From NCBI GenBank assembly GCA_030065825.1, contig JASJCY010000004.1, positions 19,305 through 83,304 of the forward strand: a stretch of 64,000 nt of DNA. Direction: 5' to 3'. The notes beneath the pieces were generated by a model that worked only from the letters and a program-made list of their open reading frames with translations, was not told the DNA's origin and made no database searches. The DNA comes from Nostocaceae cyanobacterium (GTDB lineage Bacteria; Cyanobacteriota; Cyanobacteriia; Cyanobacteriales; Nostocaceae). Below, one piece after another: positions 27,401-38,600 of this stretch. Positions within the stretch are counted from its first letter, which is position 1, and every line of letters starts with the position of its first letter. The position numbers were made by a program, and so were the translations under genes.

Positions 27401-30400
27401 AAACACAAGCTACCTGGTTACATGTTACCTTCAGCTATTGTGTTTTTGCCAGACTTACCCCTGACAGCTAATGGTAAAATAGACCGCAAGGCATTACCAG
27501 CACCAGATTTCCATCGGGAATTAACAGCCAGTTTTGTGGCTCCTCGGAATGAGGTTGAACAAACATTAGCACAAATTTGGGCTGAGGTGTTAAGGGTAGA
27601 GTCAGTGGGGGTTGCAGATAATTTCTTTGAGTTAGGGGGAGATTCCATCCTCGGTTTACAAACCATTGCTAGAGCGAACCAAAAAGGAATTTTTCTCACT
27701 CCTAAGCAACTGTTTGAGCATCAAACCATAGGGGAATTAGCAGCGGTAGCTGGTACAACCCAAGGAGTTACAGCGCAACAAGGTTTAGTTACGGGGTCAT
27801 TACCACTCACCCCGATTCAACATTGGTTTTTTGAGCAGAATCAACCCGAAAAAGCTCATTTTAACCAATCTGTGTTGTTAGAGGTTCCATCTGACTTTAA
27901 TCCAGAATTATTATCAGCAGTGCTTAAGGAATTGTTGAGACATCATGATGCTTTGCGTCTCAGATTTGAACAACAGGGTGAACAATGGTCGCAAAGTAAT
28001 GCTGGTGACGGGGAAACTGTACCTTTGAAAGTGGTAGATTTATCTGGGAAGAGGGAACAGGGAATAGGGAATAGGGAACAGGGAACAGGTAACGGGGAAC
28101 AGGGAATAGGGAATAGGGAACAGGGAATAGGGAATAGTGGAGAAGATTACTGGAAGAGGTCTATTGAAGCAATTGGGAATGAACTGCAAGAGTCTCTGAA
28201 CCTATCCACAGGACCGTTGATGCAAGCAGCACTATTTTACTTGGGTGCTGGACAACCAAGTCGTTTACTGTTGATCATACATCACCTGGCAGTAGATGGG
28301 GTGTCTTGGCGAATTTTGTTAACAGACTTGTTTAATGCTTACCAACAAATCAGTAACGGTGAAGCAATTCAACTACCACCAAAGACATCTTCTTTCCGTG
28401 ATTGGTCTGGTCGGTTGACAGAGTACGCACAGTCAACAGCATTAAAGACTGAGTTAGATTATTGGGTTGACCATGGAAAGGGAGAATATACTCCCCTACC
28501 CAGAGACAAGAATGCAACTGATGCAGCTAATACCGTGGGTGCATCTGCTCAGATATCAGTTTCTCTGAGTTTAGAGGAAACTCGCGCTCTCTTGCAATCA
28601 GTACCTTCTGCCTATAATACTCAAATTAATGATGTCCTGTTAACGGCATTAGTGCAAACTTTTGCCCAATGGACTGGTAAATCTTCCTTACTGATTGATT
28701 TAGAAGGTCATGGACGGGAACAATTATTTACAGACATAGATTTATCCCGTACCGTCGGTTGGTTTACCAGCATTTTCCCCATGGAATTGCAATACCAACA
28801 GGGGAATCATCCGGGAGTAGCGTTAAAATCCATTAAAGAACAACTGCGTCGGTTACCACAACGGGGAATTGGTTATGGAATTCTGTGCTATCTCAGCGAG
28901 GGAGAAATTCGTCAACAACTGCAAACTCTACCCACCCCAGAGGTGAGTTTTAACTACTTGGGTCAATTTAACCAAGAATTATTGCCATCTTCTATAGCTA
29001 AATTAGCAAAAGAATCCCCAGGAAGAGTACAAAACTCCCTCCAACATCGTCAACATCTGCTAGAACTGGATGGGATGATTGTTGATGGTCAATTACAAAT
29101 AAATTGGACTTATAGCCAGAATTTCCATCACCGGGAGACAATTATATCTCTAGCGCAAGAGTTAATCACCAATTTGCAAACCTTGATTGCTCATTGTTTA
29201 TCTCCAGAAGCTGGTGGATATACACCCAGCGACTTTCCCTTAGCTAAACTCAACCAAGAACAACTAGAGCAAATATTAGCTCATCTACAAACAGGAAATA
29301 ACAAAACCCATTGGCGAAATATTACCAATATTTATCCCCTCTCCCCCATGCAAGAGGGTATTCTCTTCCATAGTTTGTATACTCCCCAATCGGGAGCTTA
29401 TTTTGAGCAATTTGTTTGCACCTTACAAGGAAATTTAGACTTACAAGCATTTGAGCAAGCTTGGTTGCAAGTTGTCACTCGTCATTCAGTGTTGCGCACC
29501 GCTTTCCTGTGGGGGGTTAGCGACCAAAGTCTGCAAATAGTCTATCGTCAAGTACCAGTCTCCCTTAAAATTCTTGATTGGCGATCGCTACCTCCTAGTA
29601 AACAACAAGAGCAACTACAGACTTTTCTAGAACAGCAGCGCAAACAAAATCTACCATTGGATCAAGCACCGATGATGAACCTCACCCTCATCCAAATGAG
29701 TGATGACTTGTACGAATTTGTTTGGGGACATCATCACTTATTACTGGATGGTTGGTCTTTATCCTTAGTGGTGAAAGAAGTATTTAGTTTATACCATGGC
29801 TATCTCAGGGGAGAAGAGCAAAATTTACCCCTAAAACCTGCTCAACCTTACGCTCACTATATTGAATGGTTGCAAAACCAAGATATCAAAGCAGCAGAAT
29901 TATATTGGCAAGAAAAACTGCAAGGGTTCACCGCACCAACCCCCCTGACCTTCAAAAAACCATCCTTTAACCAAGACCAACAACCCACTCGCAACAACTT
30001 ACATGAAATTTCCTTAACCAAAGAAGCGATCGCCAACTTAGAGTCCTTTGCTCGACAACAGCAATTAACTGTAAATACTTTAATACAAGGAGCCTGGGCA
30101 TTACTACTGAGCCACTACAGTAGAGAATCAGATGTGGTTTTTGGGGTCACCGTGTCAGGTCGTCCACCAGCGATGGTGGGAGTAGAATCTATGGTGGGAT
30201 TGTTTATTAACACCCTACCTATAAGGGTACAAATTTCGGAAACAGTAGAAGTTTTACCCTGGTTGAGGAGTTTGCAAACACAACAGGTAGAATCAGAAGA
30301 ATATTCCTATAGCTTCTTGGTAGACATTCAAAAATGGAGCGAAATTCCTCAAGGAATGCCATTATTTGAAAGTTTAGTGGTGTTTGAGAATTACCCCGTA

Positions 30401-32563
30401 GATACTTCTTTGCTAGGGGAAAATAGCGGTTTAGCAATCAGTAATGTGGGAGTGATTGAACAAACCAATTATCCCCTAACTCTGTTAGTGAACACTGGTT
30501 GGGAAATGTTTTTGAAACTCAGCTATGATCCTAACCGTTTTGATAGCGCTACGATTACTCAAATAGGAGAACATTTCCAAACCATTCTCTCAGGAATAGT
30601 TGCTAATCCCCAGCAGCACTTGTTGGAAGTACCGATGTTAACAGCAACCGAACGAGAACAATTGCTGTTTGCATGGAATCCCACTCAAGATTCTTATCCC
30701 CAAGAACAATTGCTGCATCAACTATTTGAAGAACAAGTATCCCGGACTCCAGATGCAGTTGCAGTGGTGTTTGCAGACCAACAATTAACCTACCATGAGT
30801 TAAACTGTCGAGCGAATCAACTTGCAAACTACCTGAGAAAATTGGGGGTGAGCACAGGTTCCCTGGTGGGTATTTGTGTGGAACGTTCCTTAGAAACGGT
30901 GGTGGGAATCATGGGAATTCTCAAAGCAGGGGGAGCGTATGTACCCATGGACCCCGATTATCCCCAAGAACGGTTAGCTTATCTACTATCAGATGTCCAA
31001 GCTTCGGTGTTATTAACCCAACAACGACTCCTGTCAAAGTTACCAGAACATCAGGCAGAAGTTGTTTGTTTAGATACTGAATGGTCTGTAATTGCCGAGC
31101 AAAAAGAAACTCTATTAGAGTTAGATAACCTAGCATCCCAGCGTCCAGCATATGTAATTTATACTAGTGGTTCCACGGGTTTACCTAAAGGATGTGTTGT
31201 TACACATACAAACGTCGTCCGTTTGCTAAAAGCAACACAACAATGGTATGAATTTAACTGCAATGATGTTTGGCTTTTATTCCATTCCTATGCTTTCGAT
31301 GTTTCGGTGTGGGAACTATGGGGAGCGCTGCTGTATGGGGGTAAAATTATTGTGGTTCCCTATTGGACTCATCGTTCACCAGCAGAATTGTTAAAATTGC
31401 TGGAGTCTGAGAAAGTCACCGTCTTGAATCAAACTCCTTCCGTATTCAAACAGCTTTTACAAGCTCATGAGGAATATTCAGGGGAACTGTATTTACGCTA
31501 TGTAATTTTTGCGGGAGAAGCACTAGAATTACAAAGTCTCAAACCTTGGTTTAATCGTTATGGTGACCAAAAAACCAAAATGATTAACATGTATGGGATT
31601 ACTGAAATTACCGTTCATGCTACCTATCGACAAATCTGCGAAGGGGATTTGATTATGAATCGGGGTAGTGTGATTGGTGAACCAATTCCCGATTTGAGTC
31701 TTTACATTTTAGATGAGAGATTAGAACCAGTACCCATTGGAGTTCCTGGAGAAATATATGTTGGTGGGATGGGGGTAACTTGCGGTTACTTTAATCGTCC
31801 CCAATTAACAGCTGGACGGTTTATTCCTGATCCATTTAGCAAGATTCCTGGTAGTCGTCTTTATCGCAGTGGAGATTTAGCTCGTCGTCTTGGGGATGGG
31901 GAGTTAGAATATTTGGGACGATTAGACCATCAAATTAAAATACGTGGTTTTCGCATTGAGTTGGGTGAAATTGAATCAGCTTTGATTGAGCATCCGCAGG
32001 TAAAAATCGGTGCTGTAATTAATCAAACGACAGCGAATGGAGAACCTTGTATTGTTGCTTATTTTGTCTCTGAGCAAAAGGAGAATTTAATCCCAATTTT
32101 ACGTGATTATCTCAAAACAATTCTCCCGGATTATATGATTCCTGCTGCATTTGTTCCCATTGACAGTTTACCGTTAACTACTAATGGAAAACTCAATCGT
32201 GCTGCATTACCTAAACTGAATTGGGAGCAAACTCAAAAGCCTTATATTGCACCCCGGAATGAATGGGAAACAACAGTTTGTTCGCTGATGGCTTCGTTAT
32301 TAGGTTTAGAAAAGGTAGGAATAAATGATGATTTTTGGGAAATTGGGGGGAATTCTTTATTGATTACACAATTGGTGACTCATTTGCAAAGAATTTATCA
32401 AGTTAAGCTGCCTTTGGCGGAAGTTTTCTCCCGTCGAACTCCCTCGGATTTGGCGATTCTAATTCAGGAGTCTTCAGAGAAACCAAGTATTTCCAAAATT
32501 AAGCGAGTTAGCCGGAAAAAACACTCTGTTAATCTTAGTAATGATGGCACAATACAATTATGA
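24434..32563 (+). CDS. NRPS1: dock-C-A(Val-like)-PCP-E-C-A(Thr-like)-PCP
   Basis: 2709 residues. A TubC-like N-terminal docking domain (1-55) should receive the PKS. C1 about 67-515 (HHIIADGWS at 201); A1 about 530-1020, code DALWLGGTFK, close to Val codes; PCP near 1070 (GGDSILG); E about 1123-1590 (HHLAVDGVSW, FNYLGQF), giving a D residue. C2 about 1634-2070 (HHHLLLDGWS, D-to-L type); A2 about 2095-2590, code DVWNIAMVHK, which differs from the Thr code at two positions; PCP near 2635 (GGNSLL). There is no second E. A basic tail (KIKRVSRKK) ends it. Residues about 1206-1236, inside the E domain, are translated from a GGGAACA/GGGAATA array. NRPS organisation is certain; the second specificity is tentative. 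Confidence 0.95.
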   Translation: MNIVEFLEHLGTKNIELWVEGEKLRYRAPQEVLSPTILSEIKQYKTEILAFLRRKNDSILPTNRDVALPLSFAQQRLWIITQLDPDNAFYNLPGAVRLQGKLNIEFLQQSFSEIINRHEALRTNFIVQADGEPVQIIRPPGAWKLSVVDIQKLSPREQEISWQKLAAKSAQRPFNLATEPLIRGTLVQLSDTEHILLLCLHHIIADGWSKSIFVRELATFYSSFYHGRTVPLPQLPIQYADYAVWQRQWLQGDILESQLEYWKQQLANAPTLLSLPTDRPRPAVQTFQGGYQSFAFPKQLSEALKSLSREEGVTLFMTLLCAFNILLYRYAGTEDILVGSPIANRNKSEIEGLIGFFVNNLVLRTDLSGNPSYRELLARVKEITLAAYNHQDIPFELLVDALVPERDLSHTPLFQVMFALQNTPVEKMDLAGLSLSPLVVENKTSKFDLTLSVENTTDGLTGWWEYSTDLFDDATITRMIGHFQTLLEGIVANPQQNIDELPLLTANERHQLLVEWNDTARKYPSDKSIHQLFEEQVEKTPDAIALVYEDKQLSYQELNRRANQLAHYLQTLGVGPDVLVGICVERSPEMIVGLLGILKAGGAYVPLDPDYPPERLSLMLSDAEVGVLLTQQRLVKELPNHSATVVCLDQIWEEISQQSEKNLVNGVTPDNLAYINYTSGSTGQPKGVEVVHRGVVRLLMGVDYVHLDATGRFLQLSSISFDASTLEIWGALLHGGQCILFPGRVPTPLELSQQIHKHGITIMWLTSALFNTIIDHTPEALSGIKQLLIGGEALSVVHVHKGLQVLPDTEIINGYGPTESTTFTCCYSIQRTLDPLVQSIPIGRPISNTQVYILDTQMQPVPMGVPGELYIAGAGLARGYLNHPELSNEKFVPNPFDSGEGGRLYRTGDLVRYLDNGCIEYLGRIDNQVKIRGFRIELGEIETVLSQHPGVGQTVAIVREDVAGDKRLVVYVVSDEQQTPTSADLHSFLKHKLPGYMLPSAIVFLPDLPLTANGKIDRKALPAPDFHRELTASFVAPRNEVEQTLAQIWAEVLRVESVGVADNFFELGGDSILGLQTIARANQKGIFLTPKQLFEHQTIGELAAVAGTTQGVTAQQGLVTGSLPLTPIQHWFFEQNQPEKAHFNQSVLLEVPSDFNPELLSAVLKELLRHHDALRLRFEQQGEQWSQSNAGDGETVPLKVVDLSGKREQGIGNREQGTGNGEQGIGNREQGIGNSGEDYWKRSIEAIGNELQESLNLSTGPLMQAALFYLGAGQPSRLLLIIHHLAVDGVSWRILLTDLFNAYQQISNGEAIQLPPKTSSFRDWSGRLTEYAQSTALKTELDYWVDHGKGEYTPLPRDKNATDAANTVGASAQISVSLSLEETRALLQSVPSAYNTQINDVLLTALVQTFAQWTGKSSLLIDLEGHGREQLFTDIDLSRTVGWFTSIFPMELQYQQGNHPGVALKSIKEQLRRLPQRGIGYGILCYLSEGEIRQQLQTLPTPEVSFNYLGQFNQELLPSSIAKLAKESPGRVQNSLQHRQHLLELDGMIVDGQLQINWTYSQNFHHRETIISLAQELITNLQTLIAHCLSPEAGGYTPSDFPLAKLNQEQLEQILAHLQTGNNKTHWRNITNIYPLSPMQEGILFHSLYTPQSGAYFEQFVCTLQGNLDLQAFEQAWLQVVTRHSVLRTAFLWGVSDQSLQIVYRQVPVSLKILDWRSLPPSKQQEQLQTFLEQQRKQNLPLDQAPMMNLTLIQMSDDLYEFVWGHHHLLLDGWSLSLVVKEVFSLYHGYLRGEEQNLPLKPAQPYAHYIEWLQNQDIKAAELYWQEKLQGFTAPTPLTFKKPSFNQDQQPTRNNLHEISLTKEAIANLESFARQQQLTVNTLIQGAWALLLSHYSRESDVVFGVTVSGRPPAMVGVESMVGLFINTLPIRVQISETVEVLPWLRSLQTQQVESEEYSYSFLVDIQKWSEIPQGMPLFESLVVFENYPVDTSLLGENSGLAISNVGVIEQTNYPLTLLVNTGWEMFLKLSYDPNRFDSATITQIGEHFQTILSGIVANPQQHLLEVPMLTATEREQLLFAWNPTQDSYPQEQLLHQLFEEQVSRTPDAVAVVFADQQLTYHELNCRANQLANYLRKLGVSTGSLVGICVERSLETVVGIMGILKAGGAYVPMDPDYPQERLAYLLSDVQASVLLTQQRLLSKLPEHQAEVVCLDTEWSVIAEQKETLLELDNLASQRPAYVIYTSGSTGLPKGCVVTHTNVVRLLKATQQWYEFNCNDVWLLFHSYAFDVSVWELWGALLYGGKIIVVPYWTHRSPAELLKLLESEKVTVLNQTPSVFKQLLQAHEEYSGELYLRYVIFAGEALELQSLKPWFNRYGDQKTKMINMYGITEITVHATYRQICEGDLIMNRGSVIGEPIPDLSLYILDERLEPVPIGVPGEIYVGGMGVTCGYFNRPQLTAGRFIPDPFSKIPGSRLYRSGDLARRLGDGELEYLGRLDHQIKIRGFRIELGEIESALIEHPQVKIGAVINQTTANGEPCIVAYFVSEQKENLIPILRDYLKTILPDYMIPAAFVPIDSLPLTTNGKLNRAALPKLNWEQTQKPYIAPRNEWETTVCSLMASLLGLEKVGINDDFWEIGGNSLLITQLVTHLQRIYQVKLPLAEVFSRRTPSDLAILIQESSEKPSISKIKRVSRKKHSVNLSNDGTIQL
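28049..28137 (+). repeat. In-frame GGGAACA/GGGAATA array in NRPS1 E domain
   Basis: About twelve heptamers are translated as repeated GIGNREQ units, within the E domain after the strand ending VVDLSGK. The order is mostly GGGAACA, GGGAATA, GGGAATA, a 21-nt super-unit in which the phase that would read GAA-TAG instead reads GAA-CAG. Neighbouring E domains without the array close the loop in a few residues. Confidence 0.9.
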
Positions 32564-32566
32564 AAA

Positions 32567-32659
32567 TTAAAAATAACCAATAACCAATAACCAATTACCA
32601 ATTACTAATTACCAATAACCAATTACCAATTACCAATTACTAATTACCAATTACCAATT
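32567..32659. repeat. CAATTAC/ACCAATA heptamer array between NRPS1 and NRPS2
   Basis: About twelve heptamers fill the gap between the NRPS1 stop (32563) and NRPS2. Unlike at the FAAL and NRPS1 starts, a ribosome site (GATGAGG, about 32672-32678) lies between the array and the ATG at 32684. Confidence 0.85.
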
Positions 32660-32683
32660 TCATGATGATTTGATGAGGTATCC

Positions 32684-35600
32684 ATGGAAGTTTATGTTTT
32701 TCCTTTAGCACATGCTCAAAAGCGACTCTGGTATCAGGAGATTATCCAACCAGGCAATATTGCTTATAATATTCCCATTGCTTTAAGATTGTCTGGGGAA
32801 GTTAATTTCCATGCTATAGAGTCAGCTTGGGATACAATTATCAATCGTCATGAAATTCTGCGGACTACTTTTGCCATAGAAGATGGAGAACCTGTTCAAT
32901 TAATTCATGCCGAAATGGCATTGAAGATTGAGAAAGTAAAAATTGAATCGACTCCAGAAGCAAATTTACAAGAAACTTCCAAAGAGAAAAAACAAAATCA
33001 AGAAGAAGTATTAAATAACTATTTAACAACAGCGTCTTGTCAACCATTTGATTTAGTCAAGGGTCCTTTAATTCGGGTAATTTTATATGAGATAAGTGAA
33101 CAAGAGCATATTTTGTTTGTGAATATGCACCATATTATTAGTGATGGTTGGTCACTAGGAATTTTGGTGCAGGAATTCACTCAAATTTATACTGGTTATC
33201 TCCAGAGAAATGATATTTGTTTACCAGAATTACCCATCCAATATGTAGATTATAGTCAATGGCAAGAAGAGTGGTTAAAAGAAGACGAAGGAATCCAAAA
33301 ACAGTTTGCATATTGGGAAGAAATTCTTGCAGCACCCCTACCAATTCTGGATTTACCTTTAGATAAAGTACGACCAACAAAACAGACTTTTAATGGTGCA
33401 GTAGTACGGGAATTATTACCAAATTCCCTGACTCAATCTCTGGAAAAACTCGCGATGGAATCAGATGCGACTTTTTTCATGATTGCCTTAGCGGTTTATC
33501 AAGTGCTACTATTTCGCTATACTGGTCAAACTGATATTATTGTCGGAACTCCCATCGCTAATCGTCAACAGGTTGAGGTGGAAAACCTGATTGGCTTTTT
33601 TGTGAATACTTTACCTCTGCGAGGAAATCTAGATGGGAAACCGAGTTTTCGTCAGTTTTTGCGACGCACTGTGCAAACTTGTTTGGATGCATATGCTCAT
33701 CAAGATGTCCCCCTGGAAATGTTGGTGGAAAAATTGGAATCTGAGCGAGACCAAAGTCGATCACCAATTTTTCAAACCCTTTTTGCTGTCCAAAATGCAC
33801 CTTTAGGAAAAATTGATTTACCGGGATTAACAGCAATTCCTATCCGTTTGGACAATGGTGGAGCTAAGTTTGATATTACCCTAATTTTGGAGCCAGATGG
33901 GGATAATTGGTTAGCAACTCTAGAATATAATACTGATTTGTTGAGGGAAGAGTCAGCTCAACAGATGCTTAGACATTTCCAACAGTTGCTAACAGCTGTG
34001 GTAACTAATCCTGATATTTGCATTGATGCTTTACCTTTACTGAGTCAAAATGAACGTCAGCAGCTTTTAACTTTCGGTTCTGCATCAGCACCTATTACTC
34101 AACCAACAAATTTGGTTGATTGGTTTAGCCAAAGTGTAAGAATTTATGGTGATAGAGTTGCTGTTAAAGCTGGAGAAAAAAAGTTAACTTATCAAGAACT
34201 TGACCAGCATTCGCAAAAATTAGCTGATTTCTTACAAAAACAAGGGGTTGGTAGAGAAACCCGTGTAGGTATTTTTCAGGAACGAGACGAGGATTTAATT
34301 GTATCAATCCTGGCTGTGTTGAAAGCAGGTGGTACTTATGTTCCGTTAGATCCTGTATATCCAGAAGAGCGTCTGCGTTGGATTATGGAAGACAGCGGTG
34401 TGACTTGTATAATCACCAAGTCTGAGCTGGTTGATTCCATACCTGCTAATGATGCTGAAGTTATTGTAATTGACAAAATTGACTTTGGGGTGTGTGGAGA
34501 AGGGTTTGTTTCCCAAGAAATACGTCCGGATCAAGCTGCTTATATTATCTATACCAGCGGTTCCACAGGGAAACCCAAGGGTTGTGTTATTCCCCATAGG
34601 AATGTGACTCGGTTGTTCCAGAGTACGGAACCTTGGTTTGGGTTCACTCATGAGGATGTGTGGACACTTTTCCACTCCTTTGCGTTTGATTTTTCCGTTT
34701 GGGAAATTTGGGGAGCTTTACTATATGGAGGTAAGGTAGTTGTTGTTCCTTACTTAGAAAGTCGTTCCCCGGAAGCGTTTTGGACTCTGCTGCAAAATGA
34801 AGGGGTGACCATTCTCAATCAAACTCCTTCTGCTTTTCGTCAATTAATTCGGGTTGAAGGGGGAATAGGGAACGGGGAACAGGAAATAGGGAACTCCCAA
34901 TCTCCCCCCTCTTCCCCCTCTCCCCTCTCTCCCCCCTCTCCCCCTTCTTCCCCCTCTTCCCAATTACGATTACGTGCGGTAATTTTTGGAGGGGAAGCTT
35001 TAGAATTACAAAGTTTACGTCCTTGGATAGAAAAGTATGGTGACAAATCTCCACGTTTGATTAATATGTATGGGATTACGGAGACTACGGTACATGTTAC
35101 CTATCGTCCCATTGAGTTGAAGGATATTGAGGAAAATTCTGGGAGTGTAATTGGAGTACCGATTCCGGATTTATCGCTATATATACTTGATGAACAGTTG
35201 GAACCAGTACCATTGGGAGTTAGAGGAGAAATCTACGTTGGGGGAATGGGAGTATCCAGGGGTTATCTAAATCGACCGCAGTTGACAGCACAGCGGTTTG
35301 TTCCCGACCCTTTTAGTCCGATTCCTGGTGCTAGACTTTATCGCACTGGGGATTTAGCTAGACGTTTGCGCAATGGTGATTTAGAGTATTTGGGACGTAT
35401 TGATAATCAGGTGAAGGTACGGGGTTTCCGGATTGAGTTGGGAGAAATAGAAGCAGCATTAGCAGCGATTCCCCAGGTGTCGGAAACTCTGGTGATTACC
35501 TATTCCCAAAGCGAAGATGATAAACGTCTGGTTGCTTATGTTGTTCCTGGTGGGGTTTCTTTGGAACCTAGTCAGTTACGGACTAGTTTAAAGGAGTCTT

Positions 35601-38600
35601 TACCGGATTATATGATTCCAGCAGCTTTTGTGATTCTGGAAGAAATGCCTTTAACAGCTCAGGGTAAAATTGATCGTAAAGCATTACCTGCACCAGATTG
35701 GAGTCATGGTGCTGCTAGACGTAGTTTGGTGCTTCCAGAATCTCCACAGGAGAAGGTGATTTGTCAGGTTTGGGAGCAAGTTTTAGGTATTGATGCTGTA
35801 GGGGTGGAAGATAATTATTTTGAGTTGGGTGGTGACTCGATTCTAGCTTTGCAGGTGGTGACGCAAATGCGTCGTCAAGGTTGGGAGGTGAAGGTTAAGG
35901 ATATATTTGCACAACAGAGTGTAAAGGATTTGGCTTTGGTGATAAATAGGCTAGAATCTGTTGCACCTGTTGCGGAAGATGTTAGGGGTGAAGTTCCTTT
36001 GGTTCCCATTCAAAAATGGTTTTTTGACCTCAATCTTGCTAACCCCAACCATTGGAATCAAGCGGTGCTGTTGGAGGTGAATCAGTCTGTAGATGTTGCA
36101 GTGATTGAGAAAGCTATTAGGACTGTTTGTTTACACCATGATGTGTTTCGGTTACGGTTCCAGCAGCAAGGGGATGGATGGAGACAATTTTATAGTGAAG
36201 CTGGAGTTGAAAATGACTGGGGTTTGCTTTGGGAAACCATTGATTTAAGGGAAAAGAAGCGGGAAGAACAAGATGTAGCAATGGGATTACATTGCGATCG
36301 CTTGCAAGGGTCTTTGGATTTGAGTAATGGACCATTAGCGGGTGCAATTCTGTTTCAGTTGGGAGAGAAACGTGCTTCTCGGTTGTTGATTGTGATTCAT
36401 CATTTGATTGTGGATGGTGTTTCTTTTAGAATTTTCTTAGAGGATTTAGGGGATGCAATTGAGGGGAGGTCTTTAGCACCGTCTACTAGTTCTTGGCAAC
36501 GCTGGAGTAATTTTCTCCAATCTTTCGTTTATTCAAAAGCTATCCAGGAGGAGGAGAAGTTCTGGTTAGCGATGATTAAGGATACCCAGTTTCAACTTCC
36601 TTTGGATTTTGGCGATCGCACAAGTAATTTAGAGTCTTCTGTGAGAACTATAGCGCTAGAGTTGACGGAAGGGGATACGAATATTTTGCTTACCGAAGCG
36701 CACAAGGCTTATCATACTTCTGTGGAGGAGTTGTTGGTTGCAGCTTTGAGTCGCACTATTGCTAATTGGACTGGAGGGGAGGTTCTCCAGGTGATGATGG
36801 AATCCCATGGAAGGGAGGAGTTAAGCAATGATGTGCAGTTATCCCGTACTCTGGGTTGGTTTACTTCCCTTTATCCTTTGCGTGTTGATGTTTCTTTGTG
36901 CGATGACTATGAAACTTTGCTGATTCGGGTGAAGGAACAAATGCGTGCTGTACCCAGAAGGGGGTTGGGGTATGGTCTTTTAAGATATTTGCAAGACCAG
37001 GAAGGGTCGGATGAATTAACTATTAAGAGTGCTGGAGATATTAGTTTTAATTACTTGGGTCAGGTACGCAGTGGGGATGGGAAAGGGAATGATTTATTGA
37101 GGTTAGTTGAAAATGAAGATATGGGGTATTTGCATGACCCCCAGGGTTTACGTCCCCATGTACTTGATGTGATTGCGATTGTAGTTGCAGGAAAGCTTCA
37201 GATTAATTGGTTATATAGTTCTGATTTACATCATCCAGAAACTATTGCTAGGTGGGGGGAAGATTTTCGCCAAAATCTTTTAGGAATACTCAGACATTGT
37301 ACGCAACCTGGTGTAGAGAGATATACTCCTTCAGATTTTCCTTTGATTCACCTGGAACAGTCTTATTTGGATCGTTTGTCGGCTAAATTTCCCAATTTGG
37401 AAGATATTTATTCCCTTTCTCCGATGCAGGAGGGAATGCTATTTCATACGGTGTATTCTCCGGAGGATGGGGTATATTTTGAACAGGTCACGGGGAGAAT
37501 TTCTGGGGTATTAGATATTGCTGCTTTTAATTTAGCTTGGCAAACTGTGGTGGAACGTCATCCTGTGTTGCGTACTGCTTTTGTCTGGTCTGGTCAAAAG
37601 CAAGCTGTGCAAGTTGTGAATCGGGATGTTGAGTTTGGGGTTGTTGAGTTTGATTGGTGTGATTTATCTCCCGAATCCCAGGAGGAGGAGTTAAACCGAT
37701 ATTTGGACGAGACTCGTAAGCAGGGGTTTGTGTTGGAGTCTGCACCTTTAATGAGTTTTGCAATTATGCGTTTGGATGATTGCAATAGTCGGTGGGTGTG
37801 GAATCATCACCATATACTTGTGGATGGATGGTCGCTACCAGTTTTGTTTGGGGAAGTTTTGACTATTTACCAATCTATACTCAAGGGTGTTGCTCCAACT
37901 CTAGCTCCTGTTCCACCTTATCGCAATTATATTCAGTGGTTAGCGTCCCGGGATGAGGAGGAAGCACAACAGTTTTGGCGAGAATGTCTTGGGGGTCTTG
38001 ACAAAAGGACTGGTTTACTATCTAATTTGCCTCAAGATGAGGAGGTTGGGGAGAAGCGGGTTGCTTATGAGAAGGTAGATTTACGTTTAAGGGAGGAAGA
38101 GTTTGCTAGTGTGCAAAAAATGGCGCGAAGTCAAGGATTAACGTTGAATACCTTGGCTCAGGGAGCTTGGGCGCTGATTTTGCAAAAATATGGTGCAGGA
38201 GAGGATGTGTTGTTTGGGGTGACGGTTTCTGGACGTCCACCGGAGTTGGCTGATGTTGAGAATATGGTGGGGTTGTTTATTAATACTTTACCTCTGCGAG
38301 TGAGGTTGAATCCTGCACAGAATGTTGCTGATTGGTTGGGGGAAGTTCAGCAGCGTCATTTGCAAATGCGGGACTATGAATATAGTAAGTTAACGGATAT
38401 TCATCAATGGATTGGATTTGCAGCGGGGGAACCGCTTTTTGAAAGTATTCTGATTTTTGAAAATTACCCGATAGATAAGTCTTTAAGTAGTCAGGGTGAG
38501 GAGTTAAGGGTTGAGGATATTCAGTTTTTTGAGAGGACTAATTATCCGTTAACTATTGCTTTTGTTCCGGATGAGGGTTTGATTTTAAGGTTGAATTATG

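Noticed and set aside
28049..28137. CRISPR-like tandem repetition
   Set aside because: Heptamer units are contiguous without spacers, far shorter than CRISPR repeats, and no cas gene is present.
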